DNA from: an uncultured Lachnospiraceae bacterium
GTDB taxonomy: Bacteria; Bacillota; Clostridia; Lachnospirales; Lachnospiraceae
NCBI GenBank assembly: GCA_902786205.1
Contig: CADABQ010000009.1
Location: forward strand, 1-64,000
Direction: 5' to 3'
Length of the DNA: 64,000 nucleotides
Every line of letters begins with the position of its first letter. Position 1 is the stretch's first letter. The notes under the pieces were generated by a model. The model searched no databases, was not told the origin of the DNA, and saw only the letters and a list, made by a program, of their open reading frames with translations. Below, one piece after another: positions 1 to 8,434 of the stretch. Both the position numbers and the translations under genes were made by a program.

Positions 1-18
1 GGTATTTTCATAATTCAT
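1..18 (-). CDS. Possible start of a gene running off the left edge
   Basis: An ATG at 18-16 opens a frame reading M-N-Y-E-N-T before the window ends. It would be the next gene of the T7SS cargo operon. A good ribosome site (AAGGAG) lies further upstream, in front of a five-codon ATG frame at 37-20 (MTELY, then stop), so the start is uncertain. The six residues resemble the N-C-Y-E-N-T segment of the broken gene starting at 4301. That hints that the two are paralogues, but six codons prove nothing. Confidence 0.3.
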
Positions 19-53
19 ATTAATATAACTCTGTCATTCCTTTCTCCTTCTTT

Positions 54-341
54 CTACTTTGCTAACTCATCTGCCAATTTAGCATCTGTCTCCGCAATCT
101 TCTCTACAGCTTTTTGTACATCCGCAATATCCCTGGTTATCGTTTCATTATACTTTTCAACTATGTTTTTTAGTTTTGCATACTGATTCATAAATGCCTG
201 TAACGTCGCATTTTCTGTACTTCCCATAGGATTTTGATCCATAGAGATATTTTTAACAACAACATTTTCTAATTTTATATTTTCCTTCTCTACTTCTAAC
301 TCTCCCAAAAAAGCAAATATTTCTTCTGTTTTTACTCTCAT
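54..341 (-). CDS. Small helical T7SS-associated protein (TIGR04197/DUF3130-like)
   Basis: This 95-residue protein is almost entirely predicted helix and has no signal peptide. Its size, charge pattern and place after a DUF5082 protein resemble the small partner proteins (TIGR04197, Lap-type) that accompany LXG effectors of type VII secretion. The likely role is a targeting or chaperone partner that binds the LXG N-terminus; this is inferred from context. The start ATG at 341 has GGAGG seven bases upstream and overlaps the stop of the preceding gene (ATGA), which indicates translational coupling. Exact family membership needs a profile search. Confidence 0.65.
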   Translation of the reverse strand: MRVKTEEIFAFLGELEVEKENIKLENVVVKNISMDQNPMGSTENATLQAFMNQYAKLKNIVEKYNETITRDIADVQKAVEKIAETDAKLADELAK

Positions 342-691
342 TTTGTAACCTCCACTGGACCTGCCCTTTTAATCGTCTCCATAATAGTTACTTGTTTTGC
401 TTCATATTCCCTTCGCGCCTTTTCTATTAATTCCTTACGCTTTACTAATTGCTGTTTTATCTGTTGCAAATCATACGATATGGAATCTGAAAATAGCGAA
501 CTTATATCCTGATACAAATTTCCTGACCATCCGCCTTCATATTGAGATGGAATTCTTAAAAATTGAGATGATATATTTTCTGTCTCTGTTATGTAATCAA
601 CAAGTCTTCTTTCCGCAGTTCTTAAACGTTCCATTTCTTTCTCATTTGAATTATACTGTGTTTGATAATTATCGTATTCTTCCTGTGTCAT
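338..691 (-). CDS. DUF5082/YwqH-like T7SS partner protein
   Basis: This is a 117-residue coiled-coil-rich protein with no signal peptide. The N-terminal half has long heptads around residues 8-40, followed by a G-G-W-S-G segment near residue 55 and a second helix pair. This is the layout of DUF5082 proteins such as Bacillus YwqH, which are encoded beside LXG toxins and act with the WXG100 secretion pathway. I chose the ATG at 691, directly behind GGGGGAAAGT, rather than the TTG at 703. Its stop overlaps the start of the next gene by four bases. A role in effector delivery is inferred from neighbours, not visible catalytic residues. Confidence 0.65.
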   Translation of the reverse strand: MTQEEYDNYQTQYNSNEKEMERLRTAERRLVDYITETENISSQFLRIPSQYEGGWSGNLYQDISSLFSDSISYDLQQIKQQLVKRKELIEKARREYEAKQVTIMETIKRAGPVEVTK

Positions 692-802
692 ACTTTCCCC
701 CAAGCTACTTCAAAAAACTATTCACTGTTCAAATTCGCAAACTGTTAAATATACAATGTATTCTCATCTTTAGTTAATGGTTAAACAGTTACAAAATCCT
801 AT

Positions 803-850
803 AATCGAAAATAGCCACTATCTTTTTACAGATACCAGCTATTTTCGATT
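803..850. terminator. Stem-loop between WXG100 and DUF5082 genes
   Basis: A 13-bp perfect inverted repeat, AATCGAAAATAGC paired with GCTATTTTCGATT, closes a 22-base loop that itself can pair (TATC/GATA). It lies just after the WXG100 gene on the minus strand. No strong U-run follows on that strand, so it may be a weak terminator or an mRNA-stabilising/processing hairpin that lets the WXG100 gene be expressed above its downstream neighbours. On the plus strand it is followed by TTTCTTTAT. Confidence 0.6.
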
Positions 851-872
851 TCTTTATATCACATTTCTAAAC

Positions 873-1169
873 CTACGCATTTCTAAATTGACTGGCAATT
901 GTAGAATCTTCTTCTCCCATACGGTTTGCAACGGCCTGTAATGCATCTGCAATATCATAAATTAAATCACGCATATTTTCAAAATTTGGCTTTAAGCTCT
1001 CATATTTTTCTGCATATGCTGCTGATGCTTCTCCTCTCCATTCTTCCTGTAAAGCACCCAGATACTCATCCATTCTGTTGATTACTTCCTGAACAGCATC
1101 CCCTTGTGTTTTATATTGTGAAACTCTGACTTCCATCTCAGATGGTGAAATTCTAATTTCTCCTTGCAT
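873..1169 (-). CDS. WXG100-family secreted protein (EsxA-like)
   Basis: A 98-residue helical hairpin protein with the central turn W-R-G at about residue 44, in E-E-W-R-G-E-A, and a hydrophobic face on both helices. Length and layout match WXG100/ESAT-6 proteins, which are exported as dimers by the EssC ATPase and are the hallmark substrates of type VII secretion. There is no signal peptide, as expected. A GGAG ribosome site precedes the ATG. The gene follows the large secreted protein by 24 bases and lies in the same operon direction as essC. The C-terminal tail lacks an obvious YxxxD/E motif, so its partner or secretion signal may differ. Confidence 0.88.
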   Translation of the reverse strand: MQGEIRISPSEMEVRVSQYKTQGDAVQEVINRMDEYLGALQEEWRGEASAAYAEKYESLKPNFENMRDLIYDIADALQAVANRMGEEDSTIASQFRNA

Positions 1170-1193
1170 AATTTTTTATTCTCCTATTCTTTT

Positions 1194-3356
1194 CTAATTG
1201 TTTTTCTTTACTGTTTTGACATTCGAATAAGCACTATAGACTTTTGTGCTTCCACTCTTTTTACAATATCTTATCTTATAACTTATCTTTTTTCCTTTTT
1301 TTACTTTTACTAAGGAAATAACAATTTTTTTACTGGTTCCCTTCGCTGTATAAATCTTTTTATATTTTCCTTTTCCAATCTTCTGATAAATTTCTACTCC
1401 TGATACACCTGCAGGTGCAGACCACTGAATGGTTGCCTTTTTTGTCTTCTTTGCATAGCGAACAGTCTTCAGGGATGCCTTTTTTAATATAGTTTTTGAT
1501 TCTACATTTGAATAACGTGAATAGTATTTCTTTCCATTTACTACTACATAAGCACGAACACGTATTTTTGCATTTTTTCCCTGTTTTAAAGCACTGTCAA
1601 TATAACTTGAAGAAGTTTCTGATACCGTTGCAACCTTTTTATATTTATTTTTTGTTGCTGCAGAATTTACTTCTATTTCATAACCGGTTACCTCACCAGT
1701 AAATGCCCATTTAATTTTCACATATGTACCACTAACAGAGGCTTTTAAAACAGGTGCATATTGTTCAATCACCGTATTTGTTATTCCACTTGTATCTTCT
1801 ATCCATTGTGCATATAGTGTTACATCTGAATTGATACTAAAACTATTTCCCGCACTATAAGATACACCACTGCCATCCTTTGAAGTATTCCATCCAGTAA
1901 AAATATACCCGATTTTCTTTGGAATATCTAAAGATATATTTACTATACTGCCTGTTTCATACCTCTGATTTGCATTTCCTGAAAAATATCCACCATCTGT
2001 ATCGTAATTTACAGTATAATACACAATTTTCCTCCATTGTGCATACAATGTAATATCCTCCTGCACTGTAATAGTTGCATTTGGACTATAACTAGTGCCA
2101 TTTCCATCCGCATCTGTGTTCCAACCAATAAAAGAATAACCATCACGACTTGGTGCAGCTGCCACAGTTGCAACCTCTCCCCACTGACAATCTTGTGTAG
2201 TGGTCGTGGTATTGCCTCCCATCGCATTATATGTTATTTTACAATTTTTTGATAAAACCAAACTTAATCCATCTGCCGATTTTGTAATAAATGAATCACC
2301 TTGATTGCTAACTATAAAATTCTGATTAGTTATAAAACCTGAAATATCCATCAATGAATTAGCTGCCTTCGCAACTACAGTGCCTGGAGTATTACTAGGA
2401 AGTGTTACCCGCATAGCTGGCGACTTACTTAGGTTTCCTTCTAATACAATATTAGCATCCTTTGACTGTAATCTAACATCATTTCCATTATTTTCACTAG
2501 AATCAATCAACATATCACCAGAGACATACATATTTGCATTATCAACAATATAAACGCCTTTTCCATAAGATGCAGTATTCGATTTTATTACACCACCAGA
2601 CATTTTAAAGGTTCCAGCAAGGTAAACACCTCCACCATACCCGGTTTTGCTATCACTAGATGTTGGGTTACCACCTCCGCCAGTGTTTGTAGAAATCGTC
2701 CCACCTGTCATATTAAAGATCGAGCCTTTATTTACGGTTACACCTCCACAGGTATTTCCAGTAATACTTCCAGATTTCAAGTTAAATGTACTTTCCTCCA
2801 AAACATATACTGCACCACCAATAGACTTAAGTGGCTTTACACCATTAATATTTCCGTTATTCATTGTGCATTTAGATTTTCCCTGCACTCGGATACCATT
2901 TCCATTGGAACGATAAATATGTGCAGCATTTAATTTCAATGTTCCTCCATTATCAACAGTTACTACCGCTTTTGTTGTGTATGCAGTATCTGCAGTTCCT
3001 CCACGAACCACTGTGCGAACACTATCACCCGTTTCTCCTAAATTTAATGTCCCTCCATTAACATAAAATACCTGTGACATTTCGCTACCTGCATATATAA
3101 TATTCGATTCTCCTTTAGACTTGATTGTTACATTCGCAGTTACAGAAACCGGCTTTTTACATTTTATACTTTTCGTTAATGTATACGTTCCTGATTTTGC
3201 ACAAGCAGCAACTAATTGATCATACGTCGAAATTGTACTCGCAGCCATTGTTGTTGCTTCCGTATGTATTCCAAATGTATGCAAAACATTTCCAGCAGGT
3301 GTAATTGCCATAGTCGATGCAAGAACAACTGCCATTACTTTTTTTGATAACCTCAT
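1194..3356 (-). CDS. Secreted beta-helix / InlB-repeat / Fn3-like surface protein
   Basis: A 720-residue exported protein. A signal peptide (M-R-L-S-K-K then a hydrophobic stretch) covers residues 1 to about 35. Residues 60-360 form a Gly/Asn-rich right-handed beta-helix of the adhesin type, with repeated M-x-G-G-T-I/N-G rungs. Two Listeria-Bacteroides (InlB B/Flg_new) repeats ending in L-Y-A-Q-W sit at about 370-440 and 446-519. Two fibronectin-III-like domains, rich in K and Y, fill 530-720. There is no LPxTG anchor or membrane segment at the C-terminus, so it is secreted or held non-covalently. I set the start at ATG 3356, behind AAAGGA, instead of the longer frame from 3407. It sits inside the T7SS operon, but the classical signal peptide suggests Sec export. 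A binding or adhesion role is inferred. Confidence 0.8.
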   Translation of the reverse strand: MRLSKKVMAVVLASTMAITPAGNVLHTFGIHTEATTMAASTISTYDQLVAACAKSGTYTLTKSIKCKKPVSVTANVTIKSKGESNIIYAGSEMSQVFYVNGGTLNLGETGDSVRTVVRGGTADTAYTTKAVVTVDNGGTLKLNAAHIYRSNGNGIRVQGKSKCTMNNGNINGVKPLKSIGGAVYVLEESTFNLKSGSITGNTCGGVTVNKGSIFNMTGGTISTNTGGGGNPTSSDSKTGYGGGVYLAGTFKMSGGVIKSNTASYGKGVYIVDNANMYVSGDMLIDSSENNGNDVRLQSKDANIVLEGNLSKSPAMRVTLPSNTPGTVVAKAANSLMDISGFITNQNFIVSNQGDSFITKSADGLSLVLSKNCKITYNAMGGNTTTTTQDCQWGEVATVAAAPSRDGYSFIGWNTDADGNGTSYSPNATITVQEDITLYAQWRKIVYYTVNYDTDGGYFSGNANQRYETGSIVNISLDIPKKIGYIFTGWNTSKDGSGVSYSAGNSFSINSDVTLYAQWIEDTSGITNTVIEQYAPVLKASVSGTYVKIKWAFTGEVTGYEIEVNSAATKNKYKKVATVSETSSSYIDSALKQGKNAKIRVRAYVVVNGKKYYSRYSNVESKTILKKASLKTVRYAKKTKKATIQWSAPAGVSGVEIYQKIGKGKYKKIYTAKGTSKKIVISLVKVKKGKKISYKIRYCKKSGSTKVYSAYSNVKTVKKNN

Positions 3357-3826
3357 ATCACATTTCCTTTCTCTTTCGCTTTTTTCTTTTTCGAATATAG
3401 TTACCAATAATATTTTACATTACTATCTAGAAAAATCAACAGTTTTTTTACATATATTTATTTTTCTTTAATTTTCTATTAAAATTACTAATATTCAATT
3501 TTTGTTTTCTCTTCTTAGGATATATTTCATTTTTATATCTATTAGTCAATTCAACATCAAAAATATTTATTTTACACCCAAAAACATACTACTATCAACT
3601 TTTACTTCTTAAATTTTCCATCGTTATATTTCCAATCTGGCTTATATTGTTTATTTTTTTACAGATAGAATAGATACATCCTCATCATTCTTTTTATTAC
3701 CTAATTATTCTCCTTGACATATTTATCTTATAATCCAAAATAATAGTTCCTTCATAATTATCATTAAGAATTATTCTATCGCCTATTACTTGAAGAATAT
3801 ATATCATTTTCATTAATTGTTTGTTC
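3357..3826. other. AT-rich gap upstream of the surface protein
   Basis: About 470 bases of very AT-rich DNA with no convincing gene. It must carry the promoter of the 1194-3356 gene on the minus strand, but I see no clear -35/-10 pair. A TTGACA near 3715 on the plus strand has only about nine bases before a TATAAT-like box, which is too short for a sigma-A promoter. The segment 3780-3826 continues the minus-strand reading frame of the repeat next to it, ending in a stop near 3780. Confidence 0.4.
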
Positions 3827-4001
3827 CATTTTTTCTTGCCAGGAGTATTCATAAAGTGCCTGAATATACAAATTGGCTAAAAATATACTTTCTCCCTGGA
3901 CACTCCATTCATGGCGAGAATCTGCCCGATAGAAATAATTGAGCAAATCACACTTAGCTTACTAGCAATCACGTGCAATTTGCTCAATCATTTCTGCCCA
4001 G
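3827..4001 (-). repeat. Dispersed coding-like repeat, copy A
   Basis: Read on the minus strand, this segment matches 63271-63497 (plus strand) over most of its length. Shared blocks are GGGCAGAAATGATTG, GCTAAGTG, ATTTCTATCGGGC, AGTGTCCAG, AATATTTTTA and GGCACTTTATGAAT. In one frame it encodes A-E-M-I-x-x-I-A-x-D-C ... A-K-C ... N-x-F-Y-R-A ... I-F-L-x-N-L-Y-I-x-A-L-Y-E, interrupted here by two stops, so it looks like a decayed protein-coding repeat. The 5' end of the copy overlaps the end of the truncated LXG-like frame. No transposase or clean terminal inverted repeats are seen. Confidence 0.7.
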
Positions 4002-4301
4002 TTGAACTGTTACTCATATTGCATAAAATTTCCATAGCATATTGGTCCCACATGGATTCGCATTCTGTCAGTGCTTGCCCCATCGCCTCCATCAAAAACA
4101 GATGTACTTCTGAAAAATAGGTTTTGATACTCTCTGTGGCTTCTCCTTCAAATCCATCCAACGTCTGCATTTTTTGGTTCTTTTGTGCCCTTCTCTTCAA
4201 AGCATCCGTACAGGAACAACCTCTCTTTCTACACCGTCACGAAACTCCAATATTACTTGGTTATCTATGATAGTATTTTCATAACAATTCACATTCTTCA
4301 T
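3988..4301 (-). pseudogene. Broken LXG-like T7SS effector remnant
   Basis: An ATG at 4301, four bases after the essC stop, opens a frame of 34 codons ending in a TGA near 4200. The next frame continues (TTG at 4200) for 70 codons. It carries L-D-G-F-E-G-E-A, then S-I-K-T-Y-F-S-E-V-H and a helical stretch, which resembles the start of LXG-type effector domains (GxxxxAIKxYFxxVH). The frame then runs into the dispersed repeat and stops at 3988. This reads as an effector gene broken by a frameshift and lacking its whole C-terminal toxin. The N-terminal piece resembles the gene entering at the left edge. The LXG call is by eye. Confidence 0.55.
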
Positions 4302-4304
4302 TTT

Positions 4305-7300
4305 TTATCCAATCTCAATATTTTCTTCTATTATTGTTTTTAACTTTACCACTCCATCCTTGGTAATATAATATGCATCATCCTGACCTAATTTTTTTCG
4401 AAATCTTTTTGCAACCGATATAGGTACTTCTGTTATGTTGATATTATTTATATTTTCTAACGCAATAAAACCAGATTTTTCTTTTATGCTCTTATATACC
4501 TCTCCAGCACTATATGGTATAGGACGATTCGGTACATCTGCAAAAATGAAACAAACTTTTAGCATCCCATATTTACCAGTTATTGTTTGATAAAGTTTTG
4601 ACAAATTTCGTTCTCCTGATATATAATCAATTTCTTCACTTCCTCCAACAATTGTAACCAGCAACGGTTCCTTTGACAAATTACTTCTTTCCTCTGCATA
4701 TGCCATGTATCTTTTTTCCAATCTATGCTCAAGATTACGAATATAACTTGCCATTTCATTTTCTTCTATGATATATTCTTTCACACTTGCAAATTGCTCT
4801 AAACACCTAAAGCTTTGTAGAATATTGTCTAATACAACAATTTCCACCCCGTCATTTACCTGTTCTAACTGATTACAAATACTTACAACTATCTCTTTCC
4901 TTTTTTCCTCAGTTCCACCCACTAATGGTATAGTTCCAACTTTGCATAAATCCAAAGCAACAGGATACACCGATTGGTAGTCCATTCCGAGATATATTTC
5001 ATATTCGCTTTTCCTAGCTTTAAACTGCTGTTGCAAATAATTAAGTGTAAGTTTTTCAGGCACCTGTGGTATTTGCTTCGCCCTTTCCTTTTCCTTTTTT
5101 GCTATTGTTTCAACAAATTCTAAAATATTATCCTTTCGCTCTATTTCTATATTTCCTTTAAATGGCTGATAAATTTGACATTGTGTAATTTCATCATTTT
5201 GTTCCACCAAACATCTTCCTGGAATTTTAGGTAACCATAATTTACTTTTTCCAAACAAATTGCTGTATTCTGCCTCATTTACACAATATAGCGAAATTTT
5301 CTCATCAAAATTGGCAAGGTACTTAAAGTTTAATCCGCTTGTTTGTCCATTTGTCATAACTATACTTATACCAACAGAAAGCCCATCTCGACATAACTGT
5401 AATAAAATATCATCCTCCTGTAAATACCACTCCGCTAAAGCAGTAAAGTTATCAATTATCAATATAATATTAGGCAAATCCTCATATCCAGCCTTTTTAT
5501 ATGCGGATAAGGAACTTACACCAGCTCTTTGCAGTTTATCCTTTCTATACTCTATTTCATTAAAAAGCATTTTGAAAAGATTTTTAACTTTTTCATCCTC
5601 ATTTGTACATACAACACCTCCACAATGCGGCAATTGCTCAAAATTTTTAAGGAACATCGAAGCAAAATCTAATATATAGAACTGTACCTCTCTTACGGTA
5701 TATTGTTGTGCTATTCCTTTAATAATTGTCATAAGGAATGTTGTTTTTCCCATCTGTGAAGCTCCCAAAATAATGGTATTTACCTCACCTAACAACACTG
5801 TTTTTCTCACCTGTTGCTGTCTCTCTGGTTCATCCATGATACCTATATCTATCGCAACCGTTTCACTTACCCTTGTATCAGATTCCATATAGATCATTTC
5901 TTCTAATTCAGGCAAGCAAATAGATGGTGCTACTTCTATATTATTTTCTTCCACTAATTTATTTAAATAATTCACAGCGGCTTCCAATTGTGAACACATT
6001 TTTATATTTTCTTCCCCCGATTTCTGTTCATATATAGGTATGTGTTCTCCAGAAACACCTAATTCATATATAGAATAATTTTGTTCTATTACACTATTTT
6101 CTCTTATTTTTTCTCCGCTATATGCTGATTGAAACAATTCGAATATTTCATTATTTCCCACTTGTAAATAACATCTTCCAGTCTCCTTAATTTCTGCTGC
6201 TAATGGTGTTTTCAATACTTCCTTGCTATCACTAGCACTTTGAACTTTCAAGCATAGCTTAAAGGTTGAATTACTCCAAATTTGTTCGCTTACCTGACCT
6301 GCCGGTTTTTGTGTTGCCAAAATCAAATGTACACCCAAGCTTCGCCCTATACGTGCAATACTGATTAATTCATTCATAAACTCTGGCTGTTGTGCCTTTA
6401 GCTCTGCAAATTCATCCACTATTATCACTAAATGGGGTATTACATCCATATGCTCATTTTCCATACGTTTTTGTATATAATCATCTATCTTATTTACACC
6501 ATTTTTAGAAAAAATCTGTTGTCGCTTTAGCACTTCTGCCTTAATAGATTTCAAGGAACGTTCCACCGCATATTCATCAATATTTGTAATCGTACCAAGC
6601 AGATGTGGCAACTTCTGAAATTGATTTGCCATACCTCCACCCTTAAAATCAATCAATAAAAATCCAACAACGGATGGTGAGTACTTTAATGCCATGGATA
6701 TAATATAGCTTTGCAATAACTCACTTTTTCCTGATCCTGTTGTTCCCGCAACTAATCCATGTGGGCCATGTGCCTTTTCATGAATATCTAAACAAACATC
6801 CTTATTCTTAGTTCCCCAACCTAATGAAACTGACAACCCGTCACTCACTTGTACATTTTTCCAATAACTCAATACAGGATATTCCTCAATTTTTCTAATC
6901 CCTAGCATTTCATATAAAGTTACTTTATTAGGAATTAAATTATTCAAATTAACTTCCTTTGCATATACTGGTGCTAATTTCTCTGCTATTTCTTTTATAA
7001 TTTCATCACTAATTTTTTCATAATAAAAGGATTGTCTTTCTTCTTTATTTCTACTATCCCACAATGTACCCTGTTCTTCTGTCACCTCAATTATTTTGTC
7101 ACAACCTTGTGGCAATACTTCCATATTCTCCTGAAAGAAGATAAAACATACACCAACATCTTTTCCACAATCAATATACTTAGCAATCGGATGTTGCTTT
7201 ATTTCGCCTTCATCATAAACAAAAATAATATCTATCGGAACATTTACCTTTTCAATTTCTTTTTCTGTAATCCTTCTTAGTAAATAATCCATTAAATTAT

Positions 7301-8429
7301 TTCTACTCTCTTTATCAATTGCAATATTTCGCATTGCATGTTCCTTATTTTGCAAATGTGGTAATAATCGAATGTTCTTTGCAAGTTCTTCCTGTTCCTG
7401 TGTACCAAAAAAATAAAGCTTTACATCTGAAGAAAACTGTCTTGTACATATGTCCATAAGCATTCGCTTGAACATATAATCTCTACTATCCTTCTTACCA
7501 ACAATTCCAACTGCACTACATTCTAATAGCGAAAATGCTAATGGCACATTTTTTATATATTTATATGCTGTCTGCAATTGGGAGGGAATTTTTTCTAATA
7601 CATCCGTAACCTCCAATTTCTCCGTCATCCGATATTCCAATTGTCTCTTTGCTGGTAGAACTGCATTTCCTACACAAACATATAAAAAATCTTCATCCCC
7701 TGGTCTACGATCAAATAACTCGGATGAAAACGAACATACAAGTTCATATTCCTGATTAGCTGAATAATATAATTGTTCCAAATCTTCTTTTTCTTTTTTT
7801 CGTGCCTCAATAATTTTCTGTTTTAAATCCTTTATATAACGCTCATAGCTTTCTCTTCTATTTTTGATTGCCTTATTATATTTTCCTTGTCCTTGCATAT
7901 ACGATATAAAACTTGTCATAATACCTATACTCATAGAACAAACTGTAAAAATTATATATATATTATTAGACTTTGTGAAACTCCGCACAACAATAGTTAT
8001 TACCAACATTACCATTATGGGTAATAAAGATAGCAAAATGCTATTTGTACTTTTCTGTGGTTTTGGGGACGGATTTTTTATTATTATTTTTTCCTGTGAC
8101 AAAACGGTTTTTATCCTTGTATTTCGAATAAATTCCGGATAACTATTATTGTTTTCATTTTTTAGCTTTAAACTATCATATTTTTCCTTAGAAACAACTC
8201 TAAATATACTTCCAGAATATACGCCACACTCATTTAACGTTTTATCTTCATCAATATATGTATTGGTCTCCTCACAATATAATACATTCTTTCCTTCACT
8301 ATAAATTCCCAGATGATACGTCAAATCAATAACCTTCAAAATTTGTTTTGACACTACATCACCACTTGTTTCAATATCAATCTGTTTGCATTGTTGATTT
8401 TCAATCGTAAATTTTATATTTTCATTCAT
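4305..8429 (-). CDS. essC: Type VII secretion ATPase EssC
   Basis: A 1374-residue membrane-bound FtsK/SpoIIIE-family ATPase, the motor of WXG100 secretion. Residues 1-85 resemble a YukD/EsaB ubiquitin-like fold. Two membrane segments lie at about 129-148 and 154-175. The first ATPase domain has Walker A G-T-T-G-S-G-K-S at about 562-569 and Walker B V-I-I-V-D-E-F near 667-672. The second has G-A-S-Q-M-G-K-T-T near 888 and I-I-L-I-I-D-N-F near 990, with Asn in place of the Walker B acid. A third domain (from about 1165) has a degenerate loop G-G-T-E-E-K. It is slightly shorter than the roughly 1480-residue staphylococcal EssC. The ATG has GGAG eight bases upstream, and the gene begins five bases after the PASTA-protein gene. 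Confidence 0.93.
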   Translation of the reverse strand: MNENIKFTIENQQCKQIDIETSGDVVSKQILKVIDLTYHLGIYSEGKNVLYCEETNTYIDEDKTLNECGVYSGSIFRVVSKEKYDSLKLKNENNNSYPEFIRNTRIKTVLSQEKIIIKNPSPKPQKSTNSILLSLLPIMVMLVITIVVRSFTKSNNIYIIFTVCSMSIGIMTSFISYMQGQGKYNKAIKNRRESYERYIKDLKQKIIEARKKEKEDLEQLYYSANQEYELVCSFSSELFDRRPGDEDFLYVCVGNAVLPAKRQLEYRMTEKLEVTDVLEKIPSQLQTAYKYIKNVPLAFSLLECSAVGIVGKKDSRDYMFKRMLMDICTRQFSSDVKLYFFGTQEQEELAKNIRLLPHLQNKEHAMRNIAIDKESRNNLMDYLLRRITEKEIEKVNVPIDIIFVYDEGEIKQHPIAKYIDCGKDVGVCFIFFQENMEVLPQGCDKIIEVTEEQGTLWDSRNKEERQSFYYEKISDEIIKEIAEKLAPVYAKEVNLNNLIPNKVTLYEMLGIRKIEEYPVLSYWKNVQVSDGLSVSLGWGTKNKDVCLDIHEKAHGPHGLVAGTTGSGKSELLQSYIISMALKYSPSVVGFLLIDFKGGGMANQFQKLPHLLGTITNIDEYAVERSLKSIKAEVLKRQQIFSKNGVNKIDDYIQKRMENEHMDVIPHLVIIVDEFAELKAQQPEFMNELISIARIGRSLGVHLILATQKPAGQVSEQIWSNSTFKLCLKVQSASDSKEVLKTPLAAEIKETGRCYLQVGNNEIFELFQSAYSGEKIRENSVIEQNYSIYELGVSGEHIPIYEQKSGEENIKMCSQLEAAVNYLNKLVEENNIEVAPSICLPELEEMIYMESDTRVSETVAIDIGIMDEPERQQQVRKTVLLGEVNTIILGASQMGKTTFLMTIIKGIAQQYTVREVQFYILDFASMFLKNFEQLPHCGGVVCTNEDEKVKNLFKMLFNEIEYRKDKLQRAGVSSLSAYKKAGYEDLPNIILIIDNFTALAEWYLQEDDILLQLCRDGLSVGISIVMTNGQTSGLNFKYLANFDEKISLYCVNEAEYSNLFGKSKLWLPKIPGRCLVEQNDEITQCQIYQPFKGNIEIERKDNILEFVETIAKKEKERAKQIPQVPEKLTLNYLQQQFKARKSEYEIYLGMDYQSVYPVALDLCKVGTIPLVGGTEEKRKEIVVSICNQLEQVNDGVEIVVLDNILQSFRCLEQFASVKEYIIEENEMASYIRNLEHRLEKRYMAYAEERSNLSKEPLLVTIVGGSEEIDYISGERNLSKLYQTITGKYGMLKVCFIFADVPNRPIPYSAGEVYKSIKEKSGFIALENINNINITEVPISVAKRFRKKLGQDDAYYITKDGVVKLKTIIEENIEIG

Positions 8430-8434
8430 TTTGT

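Noticed and set aside
3911..4120. 69-codon plus-strand frame
   Set aside because: It is antisense to the repeat and LXG remnant, and its sequence is explained by the palindrome.
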